A stretch of DNA of 64,000 bases from Streptomyces sp. NBC_00440 (GCF_036014215.1 NZ_CP107921.1:558001-622000); one strand, 5' to 3'. Counted from the first letter of the stretch, positions 9,564 to 17,448 are shown. Notes: generated by a model not told the origin, from the sequence alone. Numbers and translations are program-made.

Positions 9564-10958
9564 GTGTCCGCTCCTGTCAGTGTCGGCACCTACCATCCGA
9601 CAATGGCCTCCCTCCCTGCACAATCCGTTTCATGGCCCCGTCCGGACGATGAGCGGATGCGAAATCTGCTCGACCAAGCCCTGGCGTCGGCCGGACCAGA
9701 CGACCTGCTCGCGACCTTCACGCAGGCCGCCGAAGCCGAGCTCACGACGCGGATCGGGCGGCAGTTGCACGCACACCGTGAGGTGGCCGAACGCGAGCTG
9801 AGGGAGGCACGCCGACGAGCAGGCCATCGAGCCTCGGCCCATGACGCCTCACACGTCCACGCCCTCTGCGCCGAAGCAGCCGAATCACTGGTCACCGCTT
9901 TGACGTCGGAAGAGGAAGAGGCCCGGCAGGCGGCCGACGAGTGTGACGTCGTGCTGGCCGAGATACACAGAGATCTCGACGCATCACGGTCGTGTTCGCT
10001 CGTGGAATCGGTCTTGCCCTTGTCTCGGCATCTCAGCGCCGCCAGGGAGCGGCTCGACGACCTACTGGCCCTCGACCGCGACGTGCTGCACGAGCTCGCA
10101 CTTCAGGAAGCCAGTCGGCGACAGGCGAAGACGGCGGACGGCATCACCTTGTCGCGGCTGGACCGTCTCCTGCACGACGACTTGGGCGAATGGATCGAAG
10201 AGCTTACCGACGGGTCCATGGAGCCGGTGGTGCATAGGGGCATCAGGAGCACGCCCGTCCTGACGCGCCTGCCGGACGGCAAAACCCTGGTCATCCAGCC
10301 CGAACAGGTATCCGTCCCTCACTCCTTCTTCAACCTCTTCCCTGCGCCCACCGTCGGGCTGCCTCGCGTCCAGCAGCTCAGCCGTACGGCGGGCGACCGT
10401 TTCCCTGGTGCGCTCATCACCGTCGCCTCGAACGGACGGTTCTCACGCCCCGCACGCCGCTATGCCCGGGAACAGCGGATCCTCCTCATCGACAGGGACG
10501 ATCTACGTCGATGGATGGAGTGGGGTACCCCCCTATCCGAGATACTCGGCTCCGGCAAGCCTCCCGAGGCGTCGTCCGGCCGGGCCCTCCGGCAGGGCCC
10601 GCCCACCGCGCTGCGCATCCTGGAACCCGATAGGGACGGCCTTCTCGCCGCGTTCACCTGGACCACCGAAATGGAACTGGTCCAAGACGCCGCGGAACAA
10701 ATCCAACTACACCACGACATGATCGACCGGGAGCTCGCCCACGCGAGACGGCGGGAGCTGTACCGACCGGAATTCGATGAACCGTGGTGGACGCCTATGG
10801 ACGCCCCTTGCCGACTTGCTGCCGGCCACTTAAGAAAGATCCTCGCAGACGAACTGGAGAACGTGCGAACGGCGTGCGCCGCGGCCGAGGAAATCTCGGA
10901 CGCGCTACGCCGCTGGTACGGACGGACCTACGGGAACGCTACCGCTGCAGCGCCTTGA
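9564..10958 (+). CDS. duplicated coiled-coil/Mrr-like endonuclease gene, 5' portion (first copy plus broken second copy)
   Basis: 464 codons from GTG 9564 (alternative ATG 9603). The protein has an internal repeat. Copy 1 runs from LLATFTQAAEAELTTRI through a long charged helical region to DRDVLHELALQEASRRQ, then an Mrr-like alpha/beta domain ending RRWMEWGTPLSEILG. Copy 2 restarts at LLAAFTWTTEMELVQDA and is cut by a frameshift stop at 10956-10958; its continuation lies in the next frame. In copy 1 the catalytic Asp and QxK of the PD-(D/E)XK fold are replaced (LVIQPEQ at the QCK position), so it looks inactive. Leu423 is a TTA codon (10830-10832), implying bldA dependence. Role unknown; DNA recognition or restriction of foreign DNA is a reasonable guess. 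Confidence 0.55.
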   Translation: MSAPVSVGTYHPTMASLPAQSVSWPRPDDERMRNLLDQALASAGPDDLLATFTQAAEAELTTRIGRQLHAHREVAERELREARRRAGHRASAHDASHVHALCAEAAESLVTALTSEEEEARQAADECDVVLAEIHRDLDASRSCSLVESVLPLSRHLSAARERLDDLLALDRDVLHELALQEASRRQAKTADGITLSRLDRLLHDDLGEWIEELTDGSMEPVVHRGIRSTPVLTRLPDGKTLVIQPEQVSVPHSFFNLFPAPTVGLPRVQQLSRTAGDRFPGALITVASNGRFSRPARRYAREQRILLIDRDDLRRWMEWGTPLSEILGSGKPPEASSGRALRQGPPTALRILEPDRDGLLAAFTWTTEMELVQDAAEQIQLHHDMIDRELAHARRRELYRPEFDEPWWTPMDAPCRLAAGHLRKILADELENVRTACAAAEEISDALRRWYGRTYGNATAAAP

Positions 10959-11554
10959 ACAGTCCGTCCGAACTCGACGAGGCGGCACGCCTCGTCGACG
11001 GGATACAAGGCCGTGCCCCGCGCATCTTCGAAGCACTGGCCCGGGACCGCGAATTCCTGCACGACCTGGCCATGCGAGAAGCACGGGGCCTGAGATTCAC
11101 CACCTCCCCGGGCAGCGTCTCGCTGGCAGCCATCCAATCCATGTCACCGCGCGGGTTCGAGGAGATGGTCGCTACCCTGCTCCAACGCGACGGATTCAAC
11201 GTCCTGCAAAGACACGGCGGAGCAGGCGACCGCGGCGCAGACATCATAGCGGTCGCACCCACCGGCGAGAAGCTGGTCGCGCAGTGCAAGCTCATCACGA
11301 CCGCTCGGCGCGTCGAAGTGGGCGTCCTGTACGCGTTGAACGGCACTGCACGTCCGGTACACGGCGCGGACCTCGTCGTGGCCGTCACCAGTAGCGAGTT
11401 CACCAAACCCGCATTGAAGTTCGCTCGGCAACACGACATCGCCCCGTTCGGCAAGCAGGAACTGGCGCACTGGGCCACATGGGGTGAATCCCTGCAGGAG
11501 ATCCTCGGCCTGGGCAAGGCGAACAGCCTGGACAACGCTCCACATTCACCGTGA
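10922..11554 (+). CDS. Mrr-type restriction endonuclease domain, 3' portion of the frameshifted gene
   Basis: This frame continues copy 2 of the upstream protein: RYRCSALNSPSELDEAARL, then DREFLHDLAMREARGL, matching copy 1. It ends in an Mrr_cat domain: FEEMVATLLQRDGFNVLQRH, GDRGADIIAV and EKLVAQCKL give the catalytic Asp and QxK motif of the PD-(D/E)XK fold, followed by AVTSSEFTKPALKFA and HWATWGESLQEILG. This copy therefore looks catalytically competent. The break falls at an (ACGG)2 tract, 10918-10925; adding one ACGG unit would restore a single protein of about 664 residues. If translated alone, a start at GTG 10784 would add unrelated residues. Confidence 0.6.
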   Translation, partial: TDLRERYRCSALNSPSELDEAARLVDGIQGRAPRIFEALARDREFLHDLAMREARGLRFTTSPGSVSLAAIQSMSPRGFEEMVATLLQRDGFNVLQRHGGAGDRGADIIAVAPTGEKLVAQCKLITTARRVEVGVLYALNGTARPVHGADLVVAVTSSEFTKPALKFARQHDIAPFGKQELAHWATWGESLQEILGLGKANSLDNAPHSP

Positions 11555-12058
11555 GGCTCCCCTGTCCAGGAACCGCGTCGAGTGAACGACCTCCACGGGC
11601 GCTCCACCTTCCGCGATGCCCGACTGCTTCTCATAGAGACGCCCGGCTTGGGCTTTCGGGCCGGGCAAAACGGACCGGACTTGGCGGAGAAGACGGAACC
11701 AATCGCCTCGGCGGGGCCGGGGTCGAAGTGGCCGATGGGGCATAGAGAGGTGCTCGGGGCTCGCCCACCATGAGGGTGCACAAGCGAAGGCGCGTAGCCT
11801 GTACCGGCTGATTGCTGCCTTGAACGCGCTGCTGAAGGCCAGGTCGCGTGGCTGGGTCTTGGTCGTGCGCTCGACCAAATGGCGTCGGGCCGCCCGACTT
11901 GGCAGAGCGCGTCGACCGGAACGCAGCGGGCGCGCCTCGCTGGACCACGGAGGTCCGGACCAGAGGCACATGAGAACGCAACCAGCACCGGACAGGAGGG
12001 GGCGTCGATGCCTCCAAGCCTGACCCGACCAGATGACTGACCTGTCCAAGCGGCGAAC
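11555..12058. other. 504-bp stretch with no supported gene
   Basis: Several open frames cross this stretch on the minus strand, but none shows a recognisable motif, a sensible ribosome-binding site or conserved-looking protein. It separates the endonuclease gene from the convergent XRE-ImmA gene. No clear terminator hairpin was identified. Confidence 0.35.
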
Positions 12059-13207
12059 TCACGGCCTAGCGAACGCGGGTACGGGATTCGACGGCGGACG
12101 AGCGGCTACAGAAGGAGGAGAGCTAACTGCGGACAGGTGTCGCGTGGGAGTGGGTGCGGTTTGCTGTCCACCGCCGGCGACGGTTGTGAGCGTAAGGCCG
12201 AACAGAAGCCTGTTCATTTCCTCGCTTGTCAGCCCCAGTTCCGCGGCTACGGCAGAAGGCTTCACACCCTTTGTGCGCAGCGCCGCGAATACCTTGGTCA
12301 GCACTTGCGATGTTTCCCGCTCTCCCATGCTCTCGGGTTCGGCGGAGCGATACCCCAACCGGCTCAGTTCCGCGCAAGTCGACCTGTACTGCCAGTCCGT
12401 GAGCAGGCTCAAATCGTGCAGGCGGTACGTCAGGGCCATGGCGGAGACCTTCCAGATCCGCTTGCCGCGGATGATCTGGTCGACGTGGGCACCCGACGGC
12501 ATGTGGCCCAGGACGCTAGCCCTGGGCATGAGGAACGCGGATGCGAAGGCGTTCGCCTGGCGCTCGGCTTCGGGACCCGAGCAGGCGTGCTCGCTCCCAT
12601 GCATCACGAGGTGCCCGAGTTCGTGAGCGGCGTCGAAGCGGCCTCGTTCGGCCGATTTTAGGGTGTTGAGGAATACGAAGGGCACGCCTTCACGCCAGAC
12701 GGCGAACGCGTCGACCTCGGCGTGATCGGGGTCCAGGGAGAACACGCGCACTCCATGGGCTTCTAGAAGGTGCACCATATTGGGTGCCGGTGCTTCCCCC
12801 AGTTCCCAGCGGGTGCGGACCATCGCGGCGGCCGTTTCCGGATCCGGCCTGCCCAGAGATGGCACGTCCACCGCTGGAAGACGGAAGCTTTCAGCGATCC
12901 AGGTGTAAAGCGTCGCACCGAGCGTTCCTGCGGCGCGGGCAGCATCCAACACCCGTGGTGAGGTCTTGCTGCGTGCCCTCCACGAGATTCCGTCGGCGGG
13001 GAGTTCCTCCAGCGGCGGCCCTTGGAAGAAGGCTGCGGGGAAGTCCAGGGCGGACGCCAGCTTGTTCAGGGTGGCGGAGCGCGGAGCGGTTCGCCCGGTT
13101 TCATAGTTCGACAGGCTTTGCAGCGAGATACTAGACCGGTCCGACAACTGGGCGAGGGTCATCCCTCTGCGCTTGCGTGCCAGTGCGATGCGGGACGGGG
13201 TCACCAT
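12059..13207 (-). CDS. XRE regulator fused to ImmA/IrrE-type metallopeptidase
   Basis: 382 residues from ATG 13207. Residues 5-60 form a Cro/C1-type helix-turn-helix (LAQLSDRSSISLQSLSNYE). Residues about 150-260 are a Peptidase_M78 domain with the zinc motif HELGH (His195, Glu196, His199) and a likely third ligand at Glu215 in PEAERQAN. Members such as ImmA and IrrE/PprI cleave repressors to derepress mobile elements or stress genes. Here the DNA-binding and protease parts are in one chain. The last ~60 residues are Pro/Ala-rich and probably disordered. It lies 69 bp downstream of an unknown gene on the same strand, so the two are probably co-transcribed. Confidence 0.85.
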   Translation of the reverse strand: MVTPSRIALARKRRGMTLAQLSDRSSISLQSLSNYETGRTAPRSATLNKLASALDFPAAFFQGPPLEELPADGISWRARSKTSPRVLDAARAAGTLGATLYTWIAESFRLPAVDVPSLGRPDPETAAAMVRTRWELGEAPAPNMVHLLEAHGVRVFSLDPDHAEVDAFAVWREGVPFVFLNTLKSAERGRFDAAHELGHLVMHGSEHACSGPEAERQANAFASAFLMPRASVLGHMPSGAHVDQIIRGKRIWKVSAMALTYRLHDLSLLTDWQYRSTCAELSRLGYRSAEPESMGERETSQVLTKVFAALRTKGVKPSAVAAELGLTSEEMNRLLFGLTLTTVAGGGQQTAPTPTRHLSAVSSPPSVAARPPSNPVPAFARP

Positions 13208-13276
13208 GTGGGGGCTGCCTCAGCTATCGGTGGTGCCTGGTGGGGGCGGCGGACTCCGACGCCCCCACCATCGGAC

Positions 13277-13960
13277 TCAGCGGAAATCGACAGGGATGTC
13301 GATCTCCCCAGGCCCATCATCGTTCAAAGGTTCGATTCCGTCCATCGTCAGCGCGGGAAGCGGAATCCGTCTTCCCCATTCGACCACGAATCCGTCCACG
13401 AACCGCTTAGGCCGCGACAGCTCGCAGCCGACGCGTACCGCGTCCCCGACCTTCGTGCGGTACGACAGAAGAAACCACGTCTTCAGCGCGGCGGCTTCCT
13501 CCTCGCTGAGCGACACGCCCCTGGGCCCTGCGCCCGCCACGAACAGAGCGGTCTGGACTTGTGCCGCCCCCTCGCCCTCGTTGGCTTGGGTGACCTGTCC
13601 GGTGGCGGCGCCCCGGCGGCGCCCGTTCTTCGGGAACAGGCTCGCCTGGCCTGTGGCGGCGTCACCGACCATGACGCCCATCGCCATCGACCGATCGGCG
13701 TTGCAGACCAACTCCAAGCGGCCATGCACGAGCCGCGCCCACCCCTCGCGCTCGATATGCAGCTCCCGAAGGGTGCGCACGTGGGCCTCGTAGGCCCTCC
13801 GCCCGCCAGTCCCCGTCGGGTCGTTGGGGACTGCGGTTCGCCGCGCCGCCTCGCCCGCGCGCAGAACGTCGTGCAGGTACTCCAACCTTGTCCCCATTCC
13901 GCCAAGTTGAGCCCGAACGTCGTCGGGCTCCAAGGGGGACATCGATAGGGAGAACGGCAA
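13277..13960 (-). CDS. unknown protein, partner of the XRE-ImmA gene
   Basis: 227 residues if started at TTG 13960, which has GGAGG (13966-13970 on the complement) five bases upstream; ATG 13942 is the alternative but has no ribosome-binding site. No family is recognised. The N-terminal third is helical and charged (MGTRLEYLHDVLRAGEAARR), and the rest looks like beta-rich soluble protein (VWVEW-like strands, LPALTMDGIEPLND). There is no signal peptide or membrane segment. Position upstream of a repressor-protease suggests a regulatory target, inhibitor or effector of that system; this is inference from context only. Confidence 0.6.
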   Translation of the reverse strand: MPFSLSMSPLEPDDVRAQLGGMGTRLEYLHDVLRAGEAARRTAVPNDPTGTGGRRAYEAHVRTLRELHIEREGWARLVHGRLELVCNADRSMAMGVMVGDAATGQASLFPKNGRRRGAATGQVTQANEGEGAAQVQTALFVAGAGPRGVSLSEEEAAALKTWFLLSYRTKVGDAVRVGCELSRPKRFVDGFVVEWGRRIPLPALTMDGIEPLNDDGPGEIDIPVDFR

Positions 13961-14334
13961 GAGGACCTCCGATACAGGGCAGTTGACTGAGAGAGACCCT
14001 ACCTCAAACAAGGGCCCATCTTTATAAGATTCTGCGGCTTCGTCGTTTCGGACTGCGCCACTGGTTGCGAGCGAAGTGACGAGCCGCGGCCTGCCTTCCG
14101 CGAACCTGTGCCCTCCCCGCCACGGCGGGGAAGGGCACAGCGATTCATATGTGCCCAAGATGGACGGGCCGCGTCGTCGGACGGGGAGCTGGCGCTCGCC
14201 GAACGGCGCCTGGCCGGAGACCGCGAGCCCGAGGAGGCCCGACCGGTGCTGATGGCCCTGCTGTGGTCGGGCCGGCTGACCACGGACCTGGCGGCGGGAC
14301 CACTGTCAGATGAATGCGTACTGCGGAGAAACGG
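13961..14334. other. upstream region of the XRE-ImmA operon; no gene seen
   Basis: The minus-strand part near 14025-14035 is AT-rich (TTATAA) and may hold the operon's -10 region. The rest is open in several frames but shows nothing recognisable. Confidence 0.3.
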
Positions 14335-14660
14335 ATGAGTCAGTGGACGATGACGCTGAGGCCGGGGCTGCCGATCGTCTGCGACGGTGAAAAGCTCACC
14401 GCCGCGGAAATCGAAGGACGCCGCATCCTCCTGCGCCAGTCCGCGGTGCGCGGGCCGCCGAAACTGCGACAGGTCGAACAGGTCGAACATCTCGGTACTG
14501 CTCGCCCATCCTTCAACCGAGAGCCTGACGCGGGCTCTCGCCAAGACGACCGCATTCGCTGCCCTGCTGAGCGGCCTGGCGGATGAGGAGAACGACGAGC
14601 GAAAGACGAGGGTCCAGCGCCTCCAGCAGGTGCTGGACCGGCTTCCCGCCCTGGGATCCT
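14335..14660 (+). pseudogene. TniA/Mu-like transposase N-terminal remnant with a frameshift
   Basis: From ATG 14335 the frame reads LRPGLPIVCDGEKLTAAEIE then LLRQSAVRGPPKLRQV. This matches the beta-rich N-terminal domain of Streptomyces Mu/TniA-type transposases. Near 14485 the match jumps to the next frame (ISVLLAHPSTESLTRALAK, then DEENDERKTRVQRLQ). The DDE catalytic core that should follow is absent. It is therefore an inactive relic of a Tn7/Tn5053-like element. Assignment from recalled family sequence. Confidence 0.45.
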
Positions 14661-14732
14661 GGGGCGGAATTGCTGTTAAGGGGGACCTTGCTCCCGGGCA
14701 TGCCGGACGTCCCGCACGCGCATGCGTAGCGG

Positions 14733-14870
14733 ATGCTGGGGATCGGGCCGCCCTGCGGCGCCTGCGGCACGCCCGTTTCTGCTGGGCGTGCGAATTATGC
14801 GTACTGCGACGCCACCTGTCGGCAAAGGTCGACCGCCGCCGACGGACCACCGGCCCGGCGGGCAAGGTAT
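14733..14870 (+). pseudogene. fragment with a zinc-ribbon-like CxxC...CDATCRQR motif
   Basis: The frame from ATG 14733 reads PCGACGTPVSAGRANYAYC followed by DATCRQR. This resembles the CxxCG...YCS..CRQRAYR zinc-binding motif of many small Streptomyces proteins. After CRQR the expected basic helix is lost, so it is probably a truncated copy next to the transposase remnant. Confidence 0.3.
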
Positions 14871-15006
14871 CCGGCCGACGCTCCGGGAGCCGGACGGCGG
14901 CGGCGCCCTGGATTAGCCCGGCGGGGCCCGAGTCCGCTCGGCGGCGATAGCTCACGGCGCCCCTGGTTGACCGAACGGTCTCGGATCTGGAACTCCATCG
15001 CAGCCC

Positions 15007-15042
15007 TCTCCCATCCGTCTCCCATGGGAGACGGATGGGAGA
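15007..15042. repeat. perfect 36-bp palindrome
   Basis: The 18-base arm TCTCCCATCCGTCTCCCA is followed directly by its exact complement, centred at 15024/15025 with no loop. It could extrude as a cruciform or bind a dimeric protein. It lies outside any supported gene, between the zinc-ribbon fragment and the GCTA repeat. Confidence 0.85.
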
Positions 15043-15060
15043 AAGATCTTGCTCATCAGG

Positions 15061-15100
15061 GCTAAGTAAAGCTAGAGCGAGCTAACTTAGGCTAGACAAT
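15061..15100. repeat. four GCTA(A/G) boxes at exact 10-bp spacing
   Basis: GCTAAG, GCTAGA, GCTAAC and GCTAGA start at 15061, 15071, 15081 and 15091, one helical turn apart, and a related GCAAG follows at 15101. The block is AT-rich in a very GC-rich genome. Such phased short repeats are typical of cooperative repressor, partition or replication-initiator binding sites. No adjacent gene identifies the protein. Confidence 0.6.
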
Positions 15101-15325
15101 GCAAGACATTTCAGCAGGTAAGCCGCTGACCAGCAACTTTCTGGGTCCGCCCGTTGATCCAGACGATCACGGTTCCCCCTCTTCGCTGCCTGGGCCCCAG
15201 TGGTTTGCCCGCAACACCTTGCCACGGAAACCCGGTTGGGCGGCATGGTGCATCGGACGGGCGATTCGCCGCACGGACCGTGCACGGGGCCCCCGGGTGC
15301 GGCGCCCTGTGCACCGGACAGCAGA

Positions 15326-15352
15326 GATGCCCAGGGCAGGGCCCTGGGCATC
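15326..15352 (-). terminator. hairpin downstream of the FG-GAP gene
   Basis: GATGCCCAGGG (15326-15336) pairs with CCCTGGGCATC (15342-15352) around a 5-base loop. It lies 30 bp past the stop of the FG-GAP gene, as expected for its terminator; no U-run follows, as is common in Streptomyces. Confidence 0.6.
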
Positions 15353-15381
15353 CTGTGTCAGCGACTGGTACTGCCTGCGGG

Positions 15382-16875
15382 TCAGCGGTTGAAGGACGAC
15401 CCCAGCTTGGCGTTCGCCGGGTCCGTACCGAGCGTGCCGGATCCGAAGGTCATCGAACCGGTGCCGGTCGTGCCGGCGGTGCTGCCCGGCAGGACCCAGA
15501 CGGATCCGGCGTTGGCGTTCTCACCGGGCGAGCCGACGACAAGCTCGGCCCGGCCGTCGCCGTTGGCGTCCATCAGCGAAGTCGCCCCGCCGAAGGCGTC
15601 ATTGGCCTCGACGGCACCCTCGACGCCCGGGGTGTCCTGGTTGAACGCCTTGGAGCCGGTGCCGGTGGGTCCGGTCGCGCTGCCGGGCAGGACGATCACC
15701 TGTCCGGCCTTCGCCTTGGTGCCGAGGGCCTCGCCGGGGAGACCGACGGCGATGTCGCCGTAGCCGTCGCCGTTGGTGTCACCGACGGAGACCGCCTCGC
15801 CGAACTTGTCGCCCACCTCGGACGCCCCGGGGACACCCGCACTGTCCTGGCTGAAGGCCTTGGCCTTGGTGCCCTGCGGGCCGGACGCGCCACCGGGGAT
15901 GTACATGATCATGCCGCCCTTGGCGAGGGGCAGGTTGAGATCACTGTCGTAGCCCTCCACCGGACGGCCGACAACGATGTCGGCATAGCCGTCATGGTTC
16001 ACATCGCCCGTGGTGACGTGCTCGCCGCCCTCGACCCAGTTGCCCTTCGCGTCCTCGACGATCTTGGGTGCGCCGAGACCGTTCGCCGTCCCGGGCAGGA
16101 AGCGCACCCGGCGGGCGTCGTACTCGTCACCGTCGTTGATGGTGCCGACCAGGTCGGTGACGCCGTCGCCCGTGATGTCGCCCGCCGCGATGTCGAGGTA
16201 CCGGGTGTCCTCGGTGTCGCGGATGACCGACGTGCTCTTCGCCGATCCGTCCCGCTTGAACGGGCCGGAGAGCACCCGCAGATGCTGGTTGCCCGCGACG
16301 GTCACCACGTCCTGGCCGCCGTCACCATTGAAGTCGCCGACGGCCAGCTTGTCGCCGATGCCTCCGGTGTCGGTGTCGCCCTGGGCCAGCACCGCACCGC
16401 CGGACAGGCCGGTGGCGCTCCCCCAGAGCACGGTGAGGGTGCCGAGCTTTCCGACGCCCGCGTCCTCGTTCGCGGCGCCGACGATGAGATCCGTGTAGCC
16501 GTCGCCGTCGAGGTCGGCGGAGGCGATGGCGCTGCCGAAGGCGTCGCCGGACTCGGCCGAGTCCGGGACACCCGCGGTGTTCTGGTCGATGACCTGCTTG
16601 GAGGCCTTGTTCACACCGGACTTGGAGCCGTACATCACACCGACGTATCCGGCGCCCGCCTTGCCGCCGACGGTGGCCGACGGCGCGGTGAAGGCGGTGT
16701 CGGCGTAACCGTCGCCGTTGAAGTCGGCCTTCTCGGGGGCTCCGGCGGCCGGTGCGGCGGAGTGCGCCGACCTTATGGACGACGCGGGCGCGGCTTGGGC
16801 TGCGGGCGCGGCGACAGCGGCGGACACCACCGCTACGGCGATGGCCACACCTGCACCCAGGGCTCGGGAATGCAC
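15382..16875 (-). CDS. secreted FG-GAP (integrin-alpha-like) repeat protein
   Basis: 497 residues from GTG 16875, chosen because GGAG lies five bases upstream. The signal peptide is hydrophobic (GVAIAVAVVSAAVAAP) ending near AQAAP. The mature protein is built of FG-GAP/VCBS blades with calcium-binding D-x-N/D-G-D-G motifs (FNGDGYAD, LDGDGYTD, FNGDGGQD, INDGDEYD, VNHDGYAD, TNGDGYGD, ANGDGRAE), about seven in all, consistent with a complete beta-propeller. Such proteins are extracellular; partner and function are unknown. It is a single gene with its own terminator. Confidence 0.85.
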   Translation of the reverse strand: MHSRALGAGVAIAVAVVSAAVAAPAAQAAPASSIRSAHSAAPAAGAPEKADFNGDGYADTAFTAPSATVGGKAGAGYVGVMYGSKSGVNKASKQVIDQNTAGVPDSAESGDAFGSAIASADLDGDGYTDLIVGAANEDAGVGKLGTLTVLWGSATGLSGGAVLAQGDTDTGGIGDKLAVGDFNGDGGQDVVTVAGNQHLRVLSGPFKRDGSAKSTSVIRDTEDTRYLDIAAGDITGDGVTDLVGTINDGDEYDARRVRFLPGTANGLGAPKIVEDAKGNWVEGGEHVTTGDVNHDGYADIVVGRPVEGYDSDLNLPLAKGGMIMYIPGGASGPQGTKAKAFSQDSAGVPGASEVGDKFGEAVSVGDTNGDGYGDIAVGLPGEALGTKAKAGQVIVLPGSATGPTGTGSKAFNQDTPGVEGAVEANDAFGGATSLMDANGDGRAELVVGSPGENANAGSVWVLPGSTAGTTGTGSMTFGSGTLGTDPANAKLGSSFNR

Positions 16876-17034
16876 ACGATCTCCGATCTCTTGAAAACTG
16901 CTTCCTCTCCCCTGACACACGAGAGCGCGCAATGGTTGCACCCGCCAACACTTTGCCGGAACATTCCGGTCCGCAGGGGCCGCTTTGACCCTGACCCGAC
17001 GTCAGGGACCACGCTGGACACCGAGCCGTTCCCG

Positions 17035-17410
17035 CACCGGGGAGCGGTCGCCGTACGGAAGGCGGTCGTCACATGGCGTACCCGCACCGGGGACAGGGGC
17101 AGGGACAGGACGGCCGCGGGCTCCGTACGGGAGCTGGGCGCCGGGCTCGCCGGACCGGTGTCGCCGGACACCGGACTGCTGCTGCTCTCCGCCACCACGG
17201 CGCCGCTGGGACGTGAGCTGTCGGAGACCCTGGGTATCCCGGCGCTCGGTGTGCACCTCCAGCCGGCCGAGCCCACCGGCGAGTTCGCCCCCGTGGTGGA
17301 TGGAGCACGCTCGCTGGGCCGGTGGGGCGGCCGGGAGGGGGGCCGCGCTGATGGCCGCCGAGGACGGGGCGGAGGCGGTGCTCAGGGCGGTGGAGTCGGT
17401 CGGGGGGTGA
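17035..17410 (+). pseudogene. glycosyltransferase (MGT/UGT-like) relic with internal deletion
   Basis: One frame reads ELSETLGIPALGVHLQPAEP then TGEFAPVVDG, closely resembling the N-terminal acceptor domain of Streptomyces GT1/GT28-type glycosyltransferases. Near 17320 another frame takes over with AALMAAEDGAEAVLRAVES, matching the extreme C-terminus of the same family, and stops at 17408-17410. The entire nucleotide-sugar-binding domain between them is missing. It is therefore a deletion remnant, not a functional gene. Confidence 0.5.
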
Positions 17411-17448
17411 GGGGAAAGCGGGGAGCCGGGGGGATACGGGGGCGGGGG

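Noticed and set aside
11546..12062. Minus-strand frames of 140-170 codons past the nuclease gene
   Set aside because: Composition is Arg/Pro/Ser-rich without structure-like patterning, and three frames are open at once. Treated as non-coding.
13320..13345. GGTTCGATTCC, resembling a tRNA T-arm
   Set aside because: It lies inside the coding sequence of the XRE-ImmA partner, and no acceptor or anticodon stem can be drawn around it.
15154..17040. Very long plus-strand open frame opposite the FG-GAP gene
   Set aside because: It is antisense to a clear secreted FG-GAP protein and owes its openness to GC-rich codon bias. Only the part after about 17035 shows independent protein similarity.
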